A DNA stretch of 64,000 nucleotides, from assembly GCA_021234155.1 (NCBI GenBank), contig JAJEKV010000060.1, positions 2,128,323-2,192,322 of the forward strand, read 5' to 3'. A model generated the notes under the pieces. It had not been told where the DNA came from and searched no databases. It saw only the letters and a program-made list of their open reading frames with translations. Every line of letters begins with the position of its first letter. Within the stretch, counting starts at the first letter, position 1. Positions 34,101 through 44,730 of this stretch are shown piece after piece. This stretch comes from Isoetes taiwanensis. Taxonomy: Eukaryota > Streptophyta > Lycopodiopsida > Isoetales > Isoetaceae. The position numbers and the translations under genes are program-made.

Positions 34101-35066
34101 ATAAAGTAATACAATGCAAATGTCAATGCAACATTCACCGTTAATTCAGATGCAACATACACTGTTAATTTAGATGCAACATACACCGTTAATCCGCATC
34201 TTTCGCATGCCCTTCCCTCCTCCCATTCCCTTTACAATTTTTTAGAAGTCATATTTCTTACTACAAACTTTTAGTGCTCTCAATCTAATATGGCAAGACT
34301 TACGCATATGCATTGAAGCTAAATGCGGATGCATAACTACATGCACAACGCATATTACTATAATTATGCAACATTGAAGTATAATATCACAAGAATAATA
34401 ATATAACATTTGCTCGACTAACGTCTGGCAATGCCAGGCACATGCATTTCAAGTCATGCATGTAAGTCAAAAGTCGCCAAATGCCTAAAGAGTGACAAGA
34501 TTTATCACGTCTTGAAGTCTTACTTTTGTTATGCGCGCTCTAGGGGCATGGTATCATTGGAAATGAAAATACCACTCTCATGTGCAATGTGCATGGGGTA
34601 GCAAGCATGGACACCTCCATCATTGTGTTGGCCATTGTTCACCAAATCGTATGTGGAAATGCATCCTTGGAATTGAAGTCAATCTTCTAGAATTTCCAGC
34701 ACAAAGTCAATTGTTTTGATCTTTATTTCTTAGCTTACAATTGCTACAAGCAAAAACAATTTTGAACCTTGCCCATCCTCATTTGTACTTCCTTTTCTAT
34801 GTGCATTTTTTTTTGTGATTGACTTCAACTTATATTTTTTAAGAAAAAGGCTTCTTGAAGTTTGTCCATCCTCATTTTGCACTTCCTACTTGCTACATGG
34901 TTAATTGTGGGAGGCCAATTTGTAATTATCAACTCAATATCATGAATATTAGCGACTCTAGAAACAATATATAGAATCGATATAAGTTCTAATATTTCCT
35001 AATATCATAAAGTCTTTAAGGCACATCTAGACATATGCCCGGCAACGCCGGGCACACATTTACTAG
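31137..35066 (+). mobile_element. Helitron-like insertion (non-autonomous), 3' end canonical
   Basis: The right end has the Helitron signature: stem GCCCGGC (35037), loop AAC, stem GCCGGGC (35053), nine bases, then CTAG (35063-35066) followed by T. The 5' end is inferred: an A followed by TCTACTTACTT at 31137, in a stretch without other structure. The interior shows no Rep or helicase; only short frames such as 31153-31413 and 31417-31644 in a GC-richer part, with little coding character, and three 24-bp tandem units (ATGCAACATACACCGTTAAT type) at 34130-34195. A second, similar hairpin (TCTGGCAATGCCAGGCA at about 34426) lies inside. It separates the unknown paralog from array E. Confidence 0.62.
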
Positions 35067-35124
35067 TATTCTCTAATATGTTAATATGTTCTCTAATATG
35101 TTAATATTCTCTAGTTACTGGCCC

Positions 35125-35500
35125 ATATTTCGCACCGTAGCCACGGTGCGAAATTGACTCAGGTACAAATTATTGAAGGGCCTATTTCGCACCGTAGCCA
35201 TGGTGCTTAAATCGAATTGAAGTTACAAATTATTGAAAGGGCCTATTTCGCACCGCGGGCTACGCGAAAATACGCGGGTCGGTTAGTTCTTGGGGCCATG
35301 GCCGCGCACCGTCGCCGCGGTCGCGAAATTGACTTCGGCCATAAATTATTGAAGGGCCTATTTTGCATCGTAGCCGGTCGTAAATCATTCGGTCCACAAA
35401 TTATTGAAGGGCCTATTTCGCGCAGGTGGCTACGGTCGCGAAATACGTGGATCCAGCTTTAGTTAGGGCCCATATTTTCGCGACCGTGGCCATGATGCGC
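35125..35500. repeat. Palindrome array E, about seven units
   Basis: Copies start near 35127, 35185, 35244, 35303, 35360, 35417 and 35475. Several are damaged. Centres of both orientations (AGCC and GGCT) occur. The linker AAATTATTGAAGGGCCTA recurs four times. Lies between the Helitron and the minus-strand gene set. Confidence 0.9.
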
Positions 35501-35646
35501 AATACATGCATCCAATTTACTTACAACACAAACATTTCGCATTAATCGAAAGCACTATCGAACCGATAAAATAAACCAACTCTTTTACAAAGAGAGACGT
35601 TATCAAGAGCTCTCAATACGGACATAACCTTTGCCTTGCCTACATC

Positions 35647-37080
35647 TCATTGATCTCCACTCCTTGATCGCTCAACAGTTTGCGGACTTATACCAAGCTG
35701 CCCTCTTTTTTTCATTGGGTTTTTGTCTAAACAACTTAGCAAGTGTTGATTCACTCGGCGATTGATTTCTTCACCCACTTGCACACGATCCTTCAGAAAA
35801 CCATTGACACATCCGCTGCAAGGAATTCCTAACCGAACCTCTCGTGTTGAGTGAAACGAAGAATGCATTCTTTGCTTGCTTATGGGACTTCTCCATTCCG
35901 TGGTATTCCAAATTCCCGTGCTTCCATACTCCCCGACAAACCACACACCATGTGCTAACAGAATATGGACATAGTGAGTCAAATTGGCCTCACCCCATGC
36001 CGCCGGGAAAGACTTAGTGAAGTTTGTGACCGCCTCCCGGAATTTGGCAACATCATTTTCCCCGCACTACCTTTTTCTCGCATTTCCTTTACCAAGTCAG
36101 AGAAATCCTGCCATGCCTTGATTTTCTTCAAAGCGTGATCCGCCACGATCATTTCGATCATCCTCACGCGCAATAAGATCCTTGTAAGCTTCCCAAACAC
36201 CGGATAAGTTCTCTTTCGCGGGAGGCAAAACCTCTTAGCCTTTGGACCACCCATACTTTGGGTTTCGGGGAACCTTGCGGATACCTTTGGATCTTGAAGT
36301 ATTTTGTAGTGCCCACCATGAAGTCCCACATTAGATAGCACCTTTTCAACTTCATGCATGGCGCTTCCCTAGAGCTTTGGGGTGATTTATTCCAAGCAAA
36401 CAGGGATACTCATGTAAACCATCTTGTCTATGATTCTCAAGAAAGCATGAAGGGTGCATATGTGTACTCTTCTTAACGGAATTGGCGTAATTGGCATCAA
36501 GGTTGTGTCCTTCTCTTCTCTATTTTGTGGCTCATCCCGGACACGATCTAATGTACTCTTGTCCAATCCAGGTGAATCTCTTCTTGCATAGAGACAGAGG
36601 GGACAAGCACGAGTAGTCTTACCAAAGATCATGCTTCATTCTCGTACATGCATTTTATTGTCTTCAAATCAAAGAAGATGCCATTCAACCTCATTACTCA
36701 CCATATCCAGAGGCGCAAGTTTTTCTCCGATTCCGTGAGAGGCAATCATTGTGGGAATGGGTGCTTGATCAAAAACCCATTTCAAGATAATCGTGATTTT
36801 CCTCACGGTACCTGAAATAAACCAACCCACCAAATGTGATCTTCGTGACCGGACGGAAAACTTATCATCTAGATTTGACTCTTCATTCCTCGTATTCAAA
36901 GCTCGTTCATTAGACTCCGGTGAAACCCTCTCATTACTTCTCGCCTTTCACCAATTCCATTTCATCCAACTTCAAAACAATTCTTAGTTTGCCAACAAGA
37001 CTCTTCTACCTTCATATCATAAAATCGAACCAAAAAGTCAAGCATTCTAATTAAGTCTATCCAAAGAATTGTTATTTTCA
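35647..37080 (-). pseudogene. Large unknown gene next to the right terminus, candidate mobility gene, C-terminal part
   Basis: Minus-strand blocks in order: VSNEVEWHLL (about 36700), TTRACPLCLYARRD (a C-x2-C, about 36590), PIPLRRVHICTLHAFLRIID (about 36460), a middle part with FGKLTRILLRVRMIEMIVAD (about 36200) and AWQDFSDLVKEMREKG (about 36110), then EANLTHYVHILLAHGVWFVG and STGIWNTTEWRSPISKQRM (about 35990-35900). The layout of a C-x2-C, a D/H-containing middle and a closing 'THY-H-L--H------YGS-G-W' block recalls uncharacterised ORFs that spread with mobile elements in algae, plants and invertebrates, but I cannot name the family. Many frame changes. Position beside the terminus fits a transposase. 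Confidence 0.45.
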
Positions 37081-37536
37081 TTAAGGCGAAAGTATCACCA
37101 AACCCGACTTCTTCTTACCTTTGGTATAGGATGCCAATGTATCCAAGTTGACACTGCTGGTCAGCTGATACATATCACCAAGAAGCTCTTGCACTTGTCT
37201 GTTTCTCGATGACCTACTCCTTGGTAGTAGAATAGTTTTGGTAATGCCTTGTTGTTTAAAGCCATCCTGCAAGCATCTGAACAAAGCAATATAAGCTTGC
37301 CTACTTATTCCGACATTGTCACACAGTTCTTGCACTGATTCTGAGGTTTGACTGTTCCCCAACTCCTGCAATAGTTGATGTACTACAGCTTTCCTAAGTT
37401 GAATGCTACCAGGACGCTTTAACATTCTCAATACATCATCTTTAGTAACTAATTTCTTTAATAAACCGGCAATATTAGCAGGTTTTCTCTTATTTTCTTC
37501 TGCAAGATTTGGATCAACAAGCTTTTTAATAGCCAT
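37081..37536 (-). CDS. Unknown protein with helix-turn-helix-like segment
   Basis: Intact 151-codon frame: MAIKKLVDPNLAEENKRKPA, KKLVTKDDVLRMLKRP, VQELCDNVGISRQAYIALFR (a helix-turn-helix-like stretch at residues about 64-95), LPRSRSSRNRQVQELL, and a lysine patch KGKKK near the end. It sits immediately downstream of the coiled-coil ORF (12 bases between stop and start) and upstream of the large gene at 35647-37080, so the three may be exons or frames of one protein. DNA-binding role is inference. Confidence 0.6.
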   Translation of the reverse strand: MAIKKLVDPNLAEENKRKPANIAGLLKKLVTKDDVLRMLKRPGSIQLRKAVVHQLLQELGNSQTSESVQELCDNVGISRQAYIALFRCLQDGFKQQGITKTILLPRSRSSRNRQVQELLGDMYQLTSSVNLDTLASYTKGKKKSGLVILSP

Positions 37537-37548
37537 GACCCTTTTTTT

Positions 37549-38309
37549 TTAGCCTCCACCCCCAGGGGCTAATATATTTATGGGCTTCAGGTTTTTTGCC
37601 CTCTCCCTGATCCCCAGTGGAGTTCTTTTTAAGCGTTTGACCCGCTTGTGAAGGGAATCATTTTCTTGCGCAACCCTCTTCATTCCTTGCTGCATTGCAT
37701 TCATCTCAGTCACCAATTTCTGATTTTCTACCTCCAATTCATTGAGCTTGCGGCTCGCCTGTTGGAGCTGATTAACATCTGATAAAACTTTGCAATTGAA
37801 TCCATACAAGTGGTTATACATGGCACGCAAATGTGGATCAGTATTACCATTAACCAAATTATTACAGTAACCTAGTAACCCTTGCTGTCCCTTACAAGCA
37901 AATTCAATAAGACCGGATGCGAGTGGAAGTTTGGATGGGCTCGAGTGAAAGGATCACATGGATCTGATTGGCCTTTAGCCCAGAGGTCTATATTCATGGC
38001 TCCATAAGCTCGCAATGCATCTTCATCTATTGGTTGCTTCCAAGTGAACTTATTCTTGTAAGGCAGGCATTCTTTTGGCACTTGCACTCTAAATTGACCC
38101 TCGGAATTAGTTTGATCCCGAAAAATGTAAGTATTAGAAGGAAGAACACTCAAAGGAATGCAATGGCGACTTCGGAAACCAAATACCTTTGCCATTGACG
38201 TGCAAAAGACCGAGAGAACGGGCCGGAGATTAGAATTAGGAAGATTCTTGCCAACAAACAGAGCGAAATTGAAAAATTTCGCTCTATTTGGCGGGCAAGA
38301 ATCCGCCAT
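37549..38309 (-). CDS. Unknown coiled-coil protein, one frameshift
   Basis: First frame (38309-37872) from MADSCPPNRAKFF, with VFGFRSRHCIPLSVLPSN and DEDALRAYGAMNIDLWAKGQ; near 37930 the sense frame changes to one reading GLIEFACKGQQGLLGYCNN and continues into the frame 37857-37549 (AMYNHLYGFNCKVLSDVNQL, a coiled coil around LNELEVENQKLVTEMNAM, a basic KRVKRLKRT). About 250 residues when followed through the shift. An inner ATG (MAKVFG, about 38195) is an alternative start, since the hairpin at 38243-38303 lies under the first codons. Confidence 0.6.
38243..38303. other. Long hairpin near the right terminus
   Basis: GATTCTTGCC (38243) pairs with GGCAAGAATC (38294), and inside it CAAACAGAGCGAAATT pairs with AATTTCGCTCTATTTG with one mismatch, leaving a loop of a few bases: about 25 paired bases. 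The stem contains the AATTTCGC sequence that also begins the array palindrome arms. Confidence 0.8.
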
Positions 38310-38493
38310 AATTCAATTCAAAACCGCCCGGGCGATGGAAGAAGTTGGCGCTTTCGATGGCGCGATGGCAAGGTCGATGGCGCGAGGGCAAGCTCGATCG
38401 ATGGTGCTGAAGCTCGATGGCATAAGCTCGAAGGTGGGAAAACGAAAATCCTAGATATAATCATCAAATATTCAGGTCGTTAGGAAATAATGA

Positions 38494-38556
38494 TTGCGGG
38501 GTTAGGTTCGGGGGTTAGGTTCGGAGGTTAGGTAGTTAGGTTAGGGGAGAGTGAAA
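38494..38556. repeat. G-rich GGGGTTAGGTTCGG tract near the right end
   Basis: GGTTAGGTTC recurs about four times with runs of 4-5 G. Irregular, so not a telomere array. Could fold as a G-quadruplex (inference). About 65-130 bases inside the right terminus. Confidence 0.7.
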
Positions 38557-38620
38557 TTTAGGTATGGAGGGGGAAGCTAGGTTGGGATCCACGTTGGCGG
38601 CCCCTAATATATTCTTAGGA

Positions 38621-38652
38621 GGCCCTTATTTGACCTCAAAAAAACTCTAATG
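38621..38652 (-). repeat. Right terminal inverted repeat
   Basis: Reverse complement begins CATTAGAGTTTTTTTGAG and continues GTCAAATAAGGGCC; one mismatch to the left end. Immediately followed by GCAATC, the other side of the empty site. Confidence 0.9.
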
Positions 38653-38812
38653 GCAATCTTCTAGCAAATTATCAATAAATTGACAATGTTTTTCATACAA
38701 TTTTATTCCTGGAGAAGCCACAAGCATATTTCTTCACATATTCTTCATTCATTCCAGAGTATGTAAAGGAAATGGAAGTTAGGCATTATAGAAAAGCACA
38801 GTTACAATGACG
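38653..38812. repeat. Dispersed repeat, right half of the interrupted copy
   Basis: Collinear with 18004-18145: shared blocks include ATTGACAATGTTTTTCAT, CTGGAGAAGCC (here with a short insertion), TTCATTCATTCCAGAGTA and GGCATTATAGAAAAGCACAG, after which the copies diverge. Confidence 0.85.
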
Positions 38813-41800
38813 AAAAACTTACCTATGGAGGATCTCATTCATTGAGCGAGGACCAAGCACAAGTTAGCCAATTTCCAGAGTGGCTATCCAGCAACAGTCG
38901 CCATTGACAGTTTACAGCCGATAATAGATTTGGAGCGGTTATTGGCATATTCTAGGCATATAGTGGCATATAAGAGAGGGTGCCCACCTTTGGTCCATTT
39001 AAGGGGAGGTTGGATCGATGACTGCCTTCTTGTGCTCAGAACACAGCCATGAATGGCTTTTGGATGCCCCAGATGTGGCCCTTTCCATTGCCCTAAAAAT
39101 AAACCTATTTGGAGCCTTCGTTAGACTACGAGGCTTCAAATGGGGCTCTCTTTTGGCCCCTAATGGAGCATCCCATGCCCTGTGCCATTGAAATCCATCG
39201 AGGGCATCTCAGAATAGGGCATGCATATATTCATTTGAAAGCTCTTGATGAGGAGATTCAAATGCATCTAGTCCGTTGGAATTTCGCCTCTTCTTTGAAA
39301 AGATTTTTTAGATCAAAGAAACAGCAAAAAGGGAGGGGGGTTTCACAGACTTAATATAACCCGTTAGATCTGAGCCATTTGGGACCAATCCATAGGGGGA
39401 TATGTGCCAAAGGTAGGCACTCTCCCTTACCTGGAATATGCCACAAACCCACATGGATAAGGACTTGCCCCCTTGTGGGCAACCCAAAACGTGGGAGAAA
39501 AAAAAGGGAACAGAGTGCATGAAGTTTTGATCTATTCCTTATGAATGTACTACTCTTATCTCTTGCCTAAATTCTCATTGTGAGCTACAGAGAAGGAACC
39601 GACTTGGCATGAGAAATTGCATGAAGTTTTAATCTATCCCTTGTAAATGTATTATTGCTTAAATTCCCATTCTGGTGGACTTGATAAAGAATTGCGACTG
39701 CTCCCATCTACCTTTAAGAAGGAAGCAAATCTACATCTTGCCTAAATTCCAATGAGCTGAATTGTCAAGCTCCAAGAAGTATTTGACAACTGAAAAGAGG
39801 TCATAGTCTAAAATACTTAGGAAAGGACAAAAAAAGAGGGAGAGTGAAATTTTGCCCTGACCTCCTTTTTTAAAGACGAAAAAGCAGGGGGCTTGAAATT
39901 TCGCCTCCAAACTACTTGTTTTTCAGATCGAAACTTGAGGTCGATCGCATGTCGATCTCCCCTATCCTTCGATGCTCCCATGCAATGACCAGCGAAGAAA
40001 AACTGCCAAAAACGCACTAGAAAAAAAAAAGATATCAGGGGGCAAACTTTAAGCCCCCTGTTTTTTCACAAATTTTCATCGACAAAAAAGTTCATTGTGA
40101 AATTTCCGGGCGACCGCCAGATGCTACTCCTTTCAAAATTGCTTTAAGTGGTTTGAACAAAAACTATGAAAGACTTTGGATTAAGAAAAAGGATATAATG
40201 TATAGCATGAGTAGCTAGTTGCTAGAATCGCCAAAAGAATAAACCTTCAAGTTGCTTTTGGCAGGAAGGAGTGTTGCATTCATGCCATTTTTGGGCAAGG
40301 TCCCTCTTGGCACATAGGGTACAACTAGTCGGGATATGAATGCACTTGAACCATACCATATAATTGGCAAAAGAAAGAGAAGGAAAACATTGGTATCAAC
40401 TGTGTTGCCCATTCCCAATAAATGAGAGATCCCATGTTTCAAAGAATCCGCCCTTTGGCCCTAGCTTCTAAAGACAGCATTGCCTTCTATAGTTGGAAAG
40501 AAACTATAGTTGGGCATTCAACATCCAGTGCCCAAACAGTAGAGGAAGTGATTCGATGTCAGGTGCCCACACCTTAAACATCAAAGGAAGTTGGTGCCCA
40601 CACCTTAAACATCAAAGGAAGTTGGCTCAGAGGTGCAAGTTCCCACACAATTTTCAGTCATGCCAACACAATAGATGAGGTCCCTAGTCATGCCAACACA
40701 ATAAATCAAATCCTGTCTTTTCCATCTCTCATGCCAACACAATAGATCATAAAAGTCCGGCTTTCTAACACGTCAGTTGGATCCAACACGTTAGTTAGAT
40801 CTAGCAACATCCATGTAATTGACATGTCCAAAACCTTCAACCAATTTGTGCTATGCCCTTATGAACATATACTCAGATGAGTCTAAAAGCCCAAAATAAT
40901 TGCATTACACAACTGGGTTAATGTGGGGTCCGTGATCAACCAAGGCCAATAAATAGCAAGTAAAATTTACACGCCAAAACCCCATTTAAGGATTTGAAGA
41001 GTAGGCCACCCAAACCCATAAAGAAGAGGTGAGGTAAGGAAAAGGCAAAGCCAAAGAACGAGAAGAATCAGCAAGGTGTAAGCTAAATAATAAAGAAGCA
41101 TTAAAGCAGCTATAAAGAAGCAATTAAAGGCCTGGTGGGCCTGTTTTAAGTAAGGGACAACCCTACTACCAAATTTTGAATGCCTGCAGTAAGACACTCT
41201 CCAATCCCTCCACATAATTTTAGCCTAGTCCTAAATACAGACAGCTCAGATGCAAAACGTGACCTTCAGATCTTACATTGCCAGTGTCTCTATCCATGCT
41301 ACATATTGCATTATTATTCCTGCATTAATTCTTCAAAAACAAAAGCATACCCTATATGGCCTTGACATGCATGCACCCTCTGAAATTAAATTCAACCAAA
41401 ACAGGGTAAGTGAAGTCTCCTTGGAATATTAATGCTTCACAAAGACCCAACGGTTTGTGCATATACAAGTAAACCCATGTGCAAAATGTCCATATCAGAC
41501 TTACCAAGTCCAAACAAACAGCATATGCTAAACCAGAAAGTCTAGGTGTCTGCATGGCAGTGCAAAAACAAATTCAAAACTCAGATTTTAGGCTAAGATA
41601 TATTTAGAGATATAAATCTGCATGAGATTTGAATAAATTTATTTGCATGTAGATAAGCAAGAGAAATAGTACCAGGCAGAGGTCTTTAAATGTAGGCACA
41701 TGGAATGAGGACCCCAGCATGCCCAAAACGAGGAGACTTAGATTAGAGGGAGGCGGCTTCTCATAACTGCAATTTACAAACAAGAGCAAAGGACGGTGCA

Positions 41801-43142
41801 GACTACTAAATGCTAGTTCAGAAACCCCACGTCTGCTGTAAATTTTGTAAAAATGGGATTTACTCACTGCACAGAGCCACCAAGGTAGCCATCTTTATTT
41901 TGAGAAGAAACTCTTCGTCTTCTTTTTCTGGGTTTTTTTTTGGGAATTCCTCCCTTTCACTTGGAACCTTCTTCTGCATCTCTAGATTGCCAAACCCTTG
42001 TCTTCTTCTCTACAAAAGCTGCCAGATTTTAGTTACAAAGATATGCCTGCCTTTTTCCTGTTACCAAAAAGCCTATGTTCACAAGCACGAGAAAAGAATA
42101 TAAAATCTCATCCATACCTACCTGATTTCCAGGTTGGTTTTAAGATCCATACGTGCTCCAGCCTGGCACTTAGAAATTCTGTACTCTGTAGTAGTTTCTT
42201 GGAGTTTCAAAAAAGCAGCCATGCATACTTATTAGCAGAAACCAAACCAATAAATATGAAAATGGCCCAAGGGATGTGTTGCTGACAGAAGTTTGCACTA
42301 GTCTGACATACGCTATTATGATCCACAAGCCAAATCGCCCACTTCAGAAAACATATCTGCTTCTTGTAGCTCATAAATTTCTAAACTTTTCATGCAGTGC
42401 ATTAACTATTTTTCTTCTTTGTGAATGTGATTGTCTATTTCTTATTGCATCAACAAGTTTTGAATCAGACCACAAATAAATATGCATTTCAAGCTTAACA
42501 AATGCTTCAATTCCTTGTTTCAATAAACATACAGAGGCAACACAAAACTCTCGTTACATCATACAGAAACATCAGTAACGAACTCCTGGTATGGAACTTC
42601 TAAACTTCAGTCTTATATTGCATTCTCGAGGTCCACACAGGACCAAATCTAATCATTTTTCACAATTTTCCTGTATTCTGTAGCTGTCCTCTCTAACATT
42701 CAAAAGAGCAAGTATTTAAGAAAATCTGGCCTCCTTATTCATCTTGCAAAGCTTGCATAAGTATAAGCTCCAGAAAATCTGGTGGAGCTGAGCGTACTGT
42801 GTACTTTATTTTCACGAGTTGCATCTGAAATGCGAATTTAGCTTTGCTGGTCACAAGAACCAGTCCAGAACACCCAACCAAACGAACCATTGACACAAGC
42901 AGCAATCACGTTCAGCTCTCATCTCAAGCCATGCAAGGATGAAATGGTTCAGCATGTAGTTAAAATATATCTGAAGTACCTTGGTCAACTGAGTAATCTG
43001 GCATCATCAAAAAATGCAGTCCATTTGACCAATGGATGAATCACCACAGCAGAGGACTGGGATGCTAAAAATATTAGCAAGTCGGGCTAATGTACACAGT
43101 GGCATCAAACAGATTCAAGCCACTTTCCAATACTCCAATTGC
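38813..43142. other. Intergenic interval downstream of DRB2, no gene seen
   Basis: Short frames only, none with a domain. Minor features: a direct repeat of GGTGCCCACACCTTAAACAT (40561 and 40592), three CATGCCAACACAATAGA-type units at 40661-40745, and a perfect short hairpin CAGGGGGC/GCCCCCTG at 40036-40060. The 3' UTR of DRB2 presumably lies just left of 43143. Confidence 0.5.
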
Positions 43143-44730
43143 TCAGCAGCTGTTGAGCCTCAAATTGCTCAGCAATTGTTGGGTCTTCTCCTCATTGGGA
43201 TCATTCGTTTTTAAATCCTGTATTTCCTGTATTTGAACACGCGGAGGAGGCGCCGATCCAAGAACAGCTACTGTTCTAAGCTGCACTGGAGGCGCAGTGG
43301 TACGAGGCATCACAGGGTTTGGTCTACCAATTGTGGACCCTGACCAGAAATTGGAATCAGGATTGGACCAAATCATCCTATGAGCATTGCCACACATAAC
43401 AGGACTTTTCTCAGGCATACTCCTATGTCTATCCTTGTCAACATCCACCTTTGGATGCTCCAATCCAAGCCATTCATCTTCATCCCTCCGATGTTCGTCC
43501 AATGGAATGGGGACATCATGCTTCTCTTTTCGTCCTAAAGAAGGAATGGACCTGATTTGTGTAGGAATTACTCTTGGGAAAGGAACAATTGACCTGTTTG
43601 GTTCTCTACAAAGGCCAGCTGAATCATGCAGTGCTGATGAAGATGAAGATGATGCAGTTTGGCGACTTCTTGGGGAATGTGAACTGTACGCGGCTGGCGG
43701 TTGCAAATGGATGCCATTTTGCTGGAGGTATCGCTGAATCTGGGAACTTTCACTAGGTCCATATTGGTATCCCTGTCCAGATACTCGAGCAGGACCTCCT
43801 GGAGCTGATCGAAGCCGGACTCTAGGAACCCCACTTGAAGTTGTAAGTGTAGCTTTGGAAGTTTGCTGCAAAGAGATGTTCCTGTCATCTTTCCCATAGG
43901 CTCTAGCTATAGCTCGTGCAATGATATTTTGTTCCTGTTCTTCGGTTACTTCAGATTCGGGCGGCATCATCATCGTTCCATATTGTTTCGGTACTGCACA
44001 CAACCCTCACAAAATCAGCAAAACTTTTTTGCGCCAAAAATACAAAACCACAGTACGTTACATAATGAAAGAATAAATTAAACCATATCCTGTTTATTTC
44101 CAAAAATGACTCGTAGGTTGCAATGATAAATGAAATGGATTGCTGAAGTTCACGAAATAACAGTAAAAGAGAGAAAGAATCGTTACATTGCTTGAATCCA
44201 TGCCATGCCGTCATAGCAGCATTTTTTTCAGCTTGTTTTTTCGTTTTCGCAGGTTCCCCAGTGAATGAAACCCCAGCTACCTCCACTGTACATGTAAAAA
44301 CTGGCAGATGACCAGGTCCGGTTCTGGTAGTAATATACACGGGGAGAGACACTCCGGCCCTCTGGGCGGTTTCCTGCAACAAGTTCTTGCATACTCCGGT
44401 TTCATCCTGTTTTAAACGTAGAACGAGCGTCAATCCTGTAAATAAGATGCTTAATAAGAAACAAACTAAACTCCAGCGGATTACCAAGATCCTTGCAGCT
44501 AGAGACTGTGACGGGCCCCTCCGAGATAACGTGTTCAGAGCAACCTCTGCAGCGGCGTGCTCTGCTTGCCTCAGTGTAGCGCAGTAATTAGGACTCTCAA
44601 ATATCTCCCCATTGAAATTTACAGTAGCCTTGAAACGAGGAGCATGATCGGGGCCTTCCCTGATGTTAGAATATGAAGGCAGATTGAAGCAGCTCCTTTG
44701 AGCCAATTCCTGAAGCTGATTCTTATACAT
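43143..44730 (-). CDS. DRB2: Double-stranded-RNA-binding protein, DRB2 type, three coding exons
   Basis: Plant DRB proteins bind dsRNA through two N-terminal motifs and partner Dicer-like enzymes in small-RNA pathways. The model joins 44730-44485 (82 codons, MYKNQLQELAQRSCFNLPSY), 44406-44187 (DETGVCKNLLQETAQRAGVS) and 43993-43143, giving 438 residues, close to Arabidopsis DRB2. Introns 44484-44407 and 44186-43994 have GT...AG ends and keep phase. First motif residues 1-70 (LRQAEHAAAEVAL), second about 83-155 (KTKKQAEKNAA). The rest is Ser/Pro-rich, with APPVQLRTVAVLGSAPPPR near the end, matching the conserved C-terminal motif of DRB2/3/5. No stop or frameshift. DRB3 and DRB5 are close alternatives; the first-motif sequence favours DRB2. 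Confidence 0.93.

Larger units (their letters stand above)
21771..38652. mobile_element. 16.9 kb element with 32-bp terminal inverted repeats, unknown class
   Basis: Both ends carry the same inverted 32-mer (one mismatch), beginning CATTAGAGTTTTTTTGAG. The flanking sequence is one copy of a dispersed repeat whose uninterrupted relative at 17652-18145 shows the unoccupied junction, so both boundaries are supported independently. No clear target duplication. Content: an unknown gene (22188-23340), an unknown acidic/NLS gene (23970-25481), a fragment resembling plant transposon coding (26160-26639), an H3-like gene (26640-27460), two minus-strand paralogs (27932-28653), two plus-strand paralogs (28975-31032), a nested Helitron (31137-35066), a minus-strand gene set next to the right end (35647-38309), and five palindrome arrays between them. 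No DNA polymerase, capsid, ATPase or integrase was recognised, so neither Maverick/Polinton nor a known DNA virus can be claimed. Confidence 0.85.

Noticed and set aside
23525-35500. Palindrome arrays as CRISPR
   Set aside because: Linkers are similar to one another rather than unique, there are no cas genes, and the DNA is eukaryotic.
38494-38556. Interstitial telomere repeat
   Set aside because: Units vary and do not follow TTTAGGG; too short.
21771-38652. Calling the element a Maverick/Polinton or an integrated giant virus
   Set aside because: No protein-primed polymerase, integrase, protease, packaging ATPase or capsid gene was recognised; histone genes alone are not enough.
43387-43897. 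Frames overlapping DRB2 exon 3 on both strands
   Set aside because: Shadows of the real exon; the exon frame keeps splice phase and the conserved C-terminal motif.
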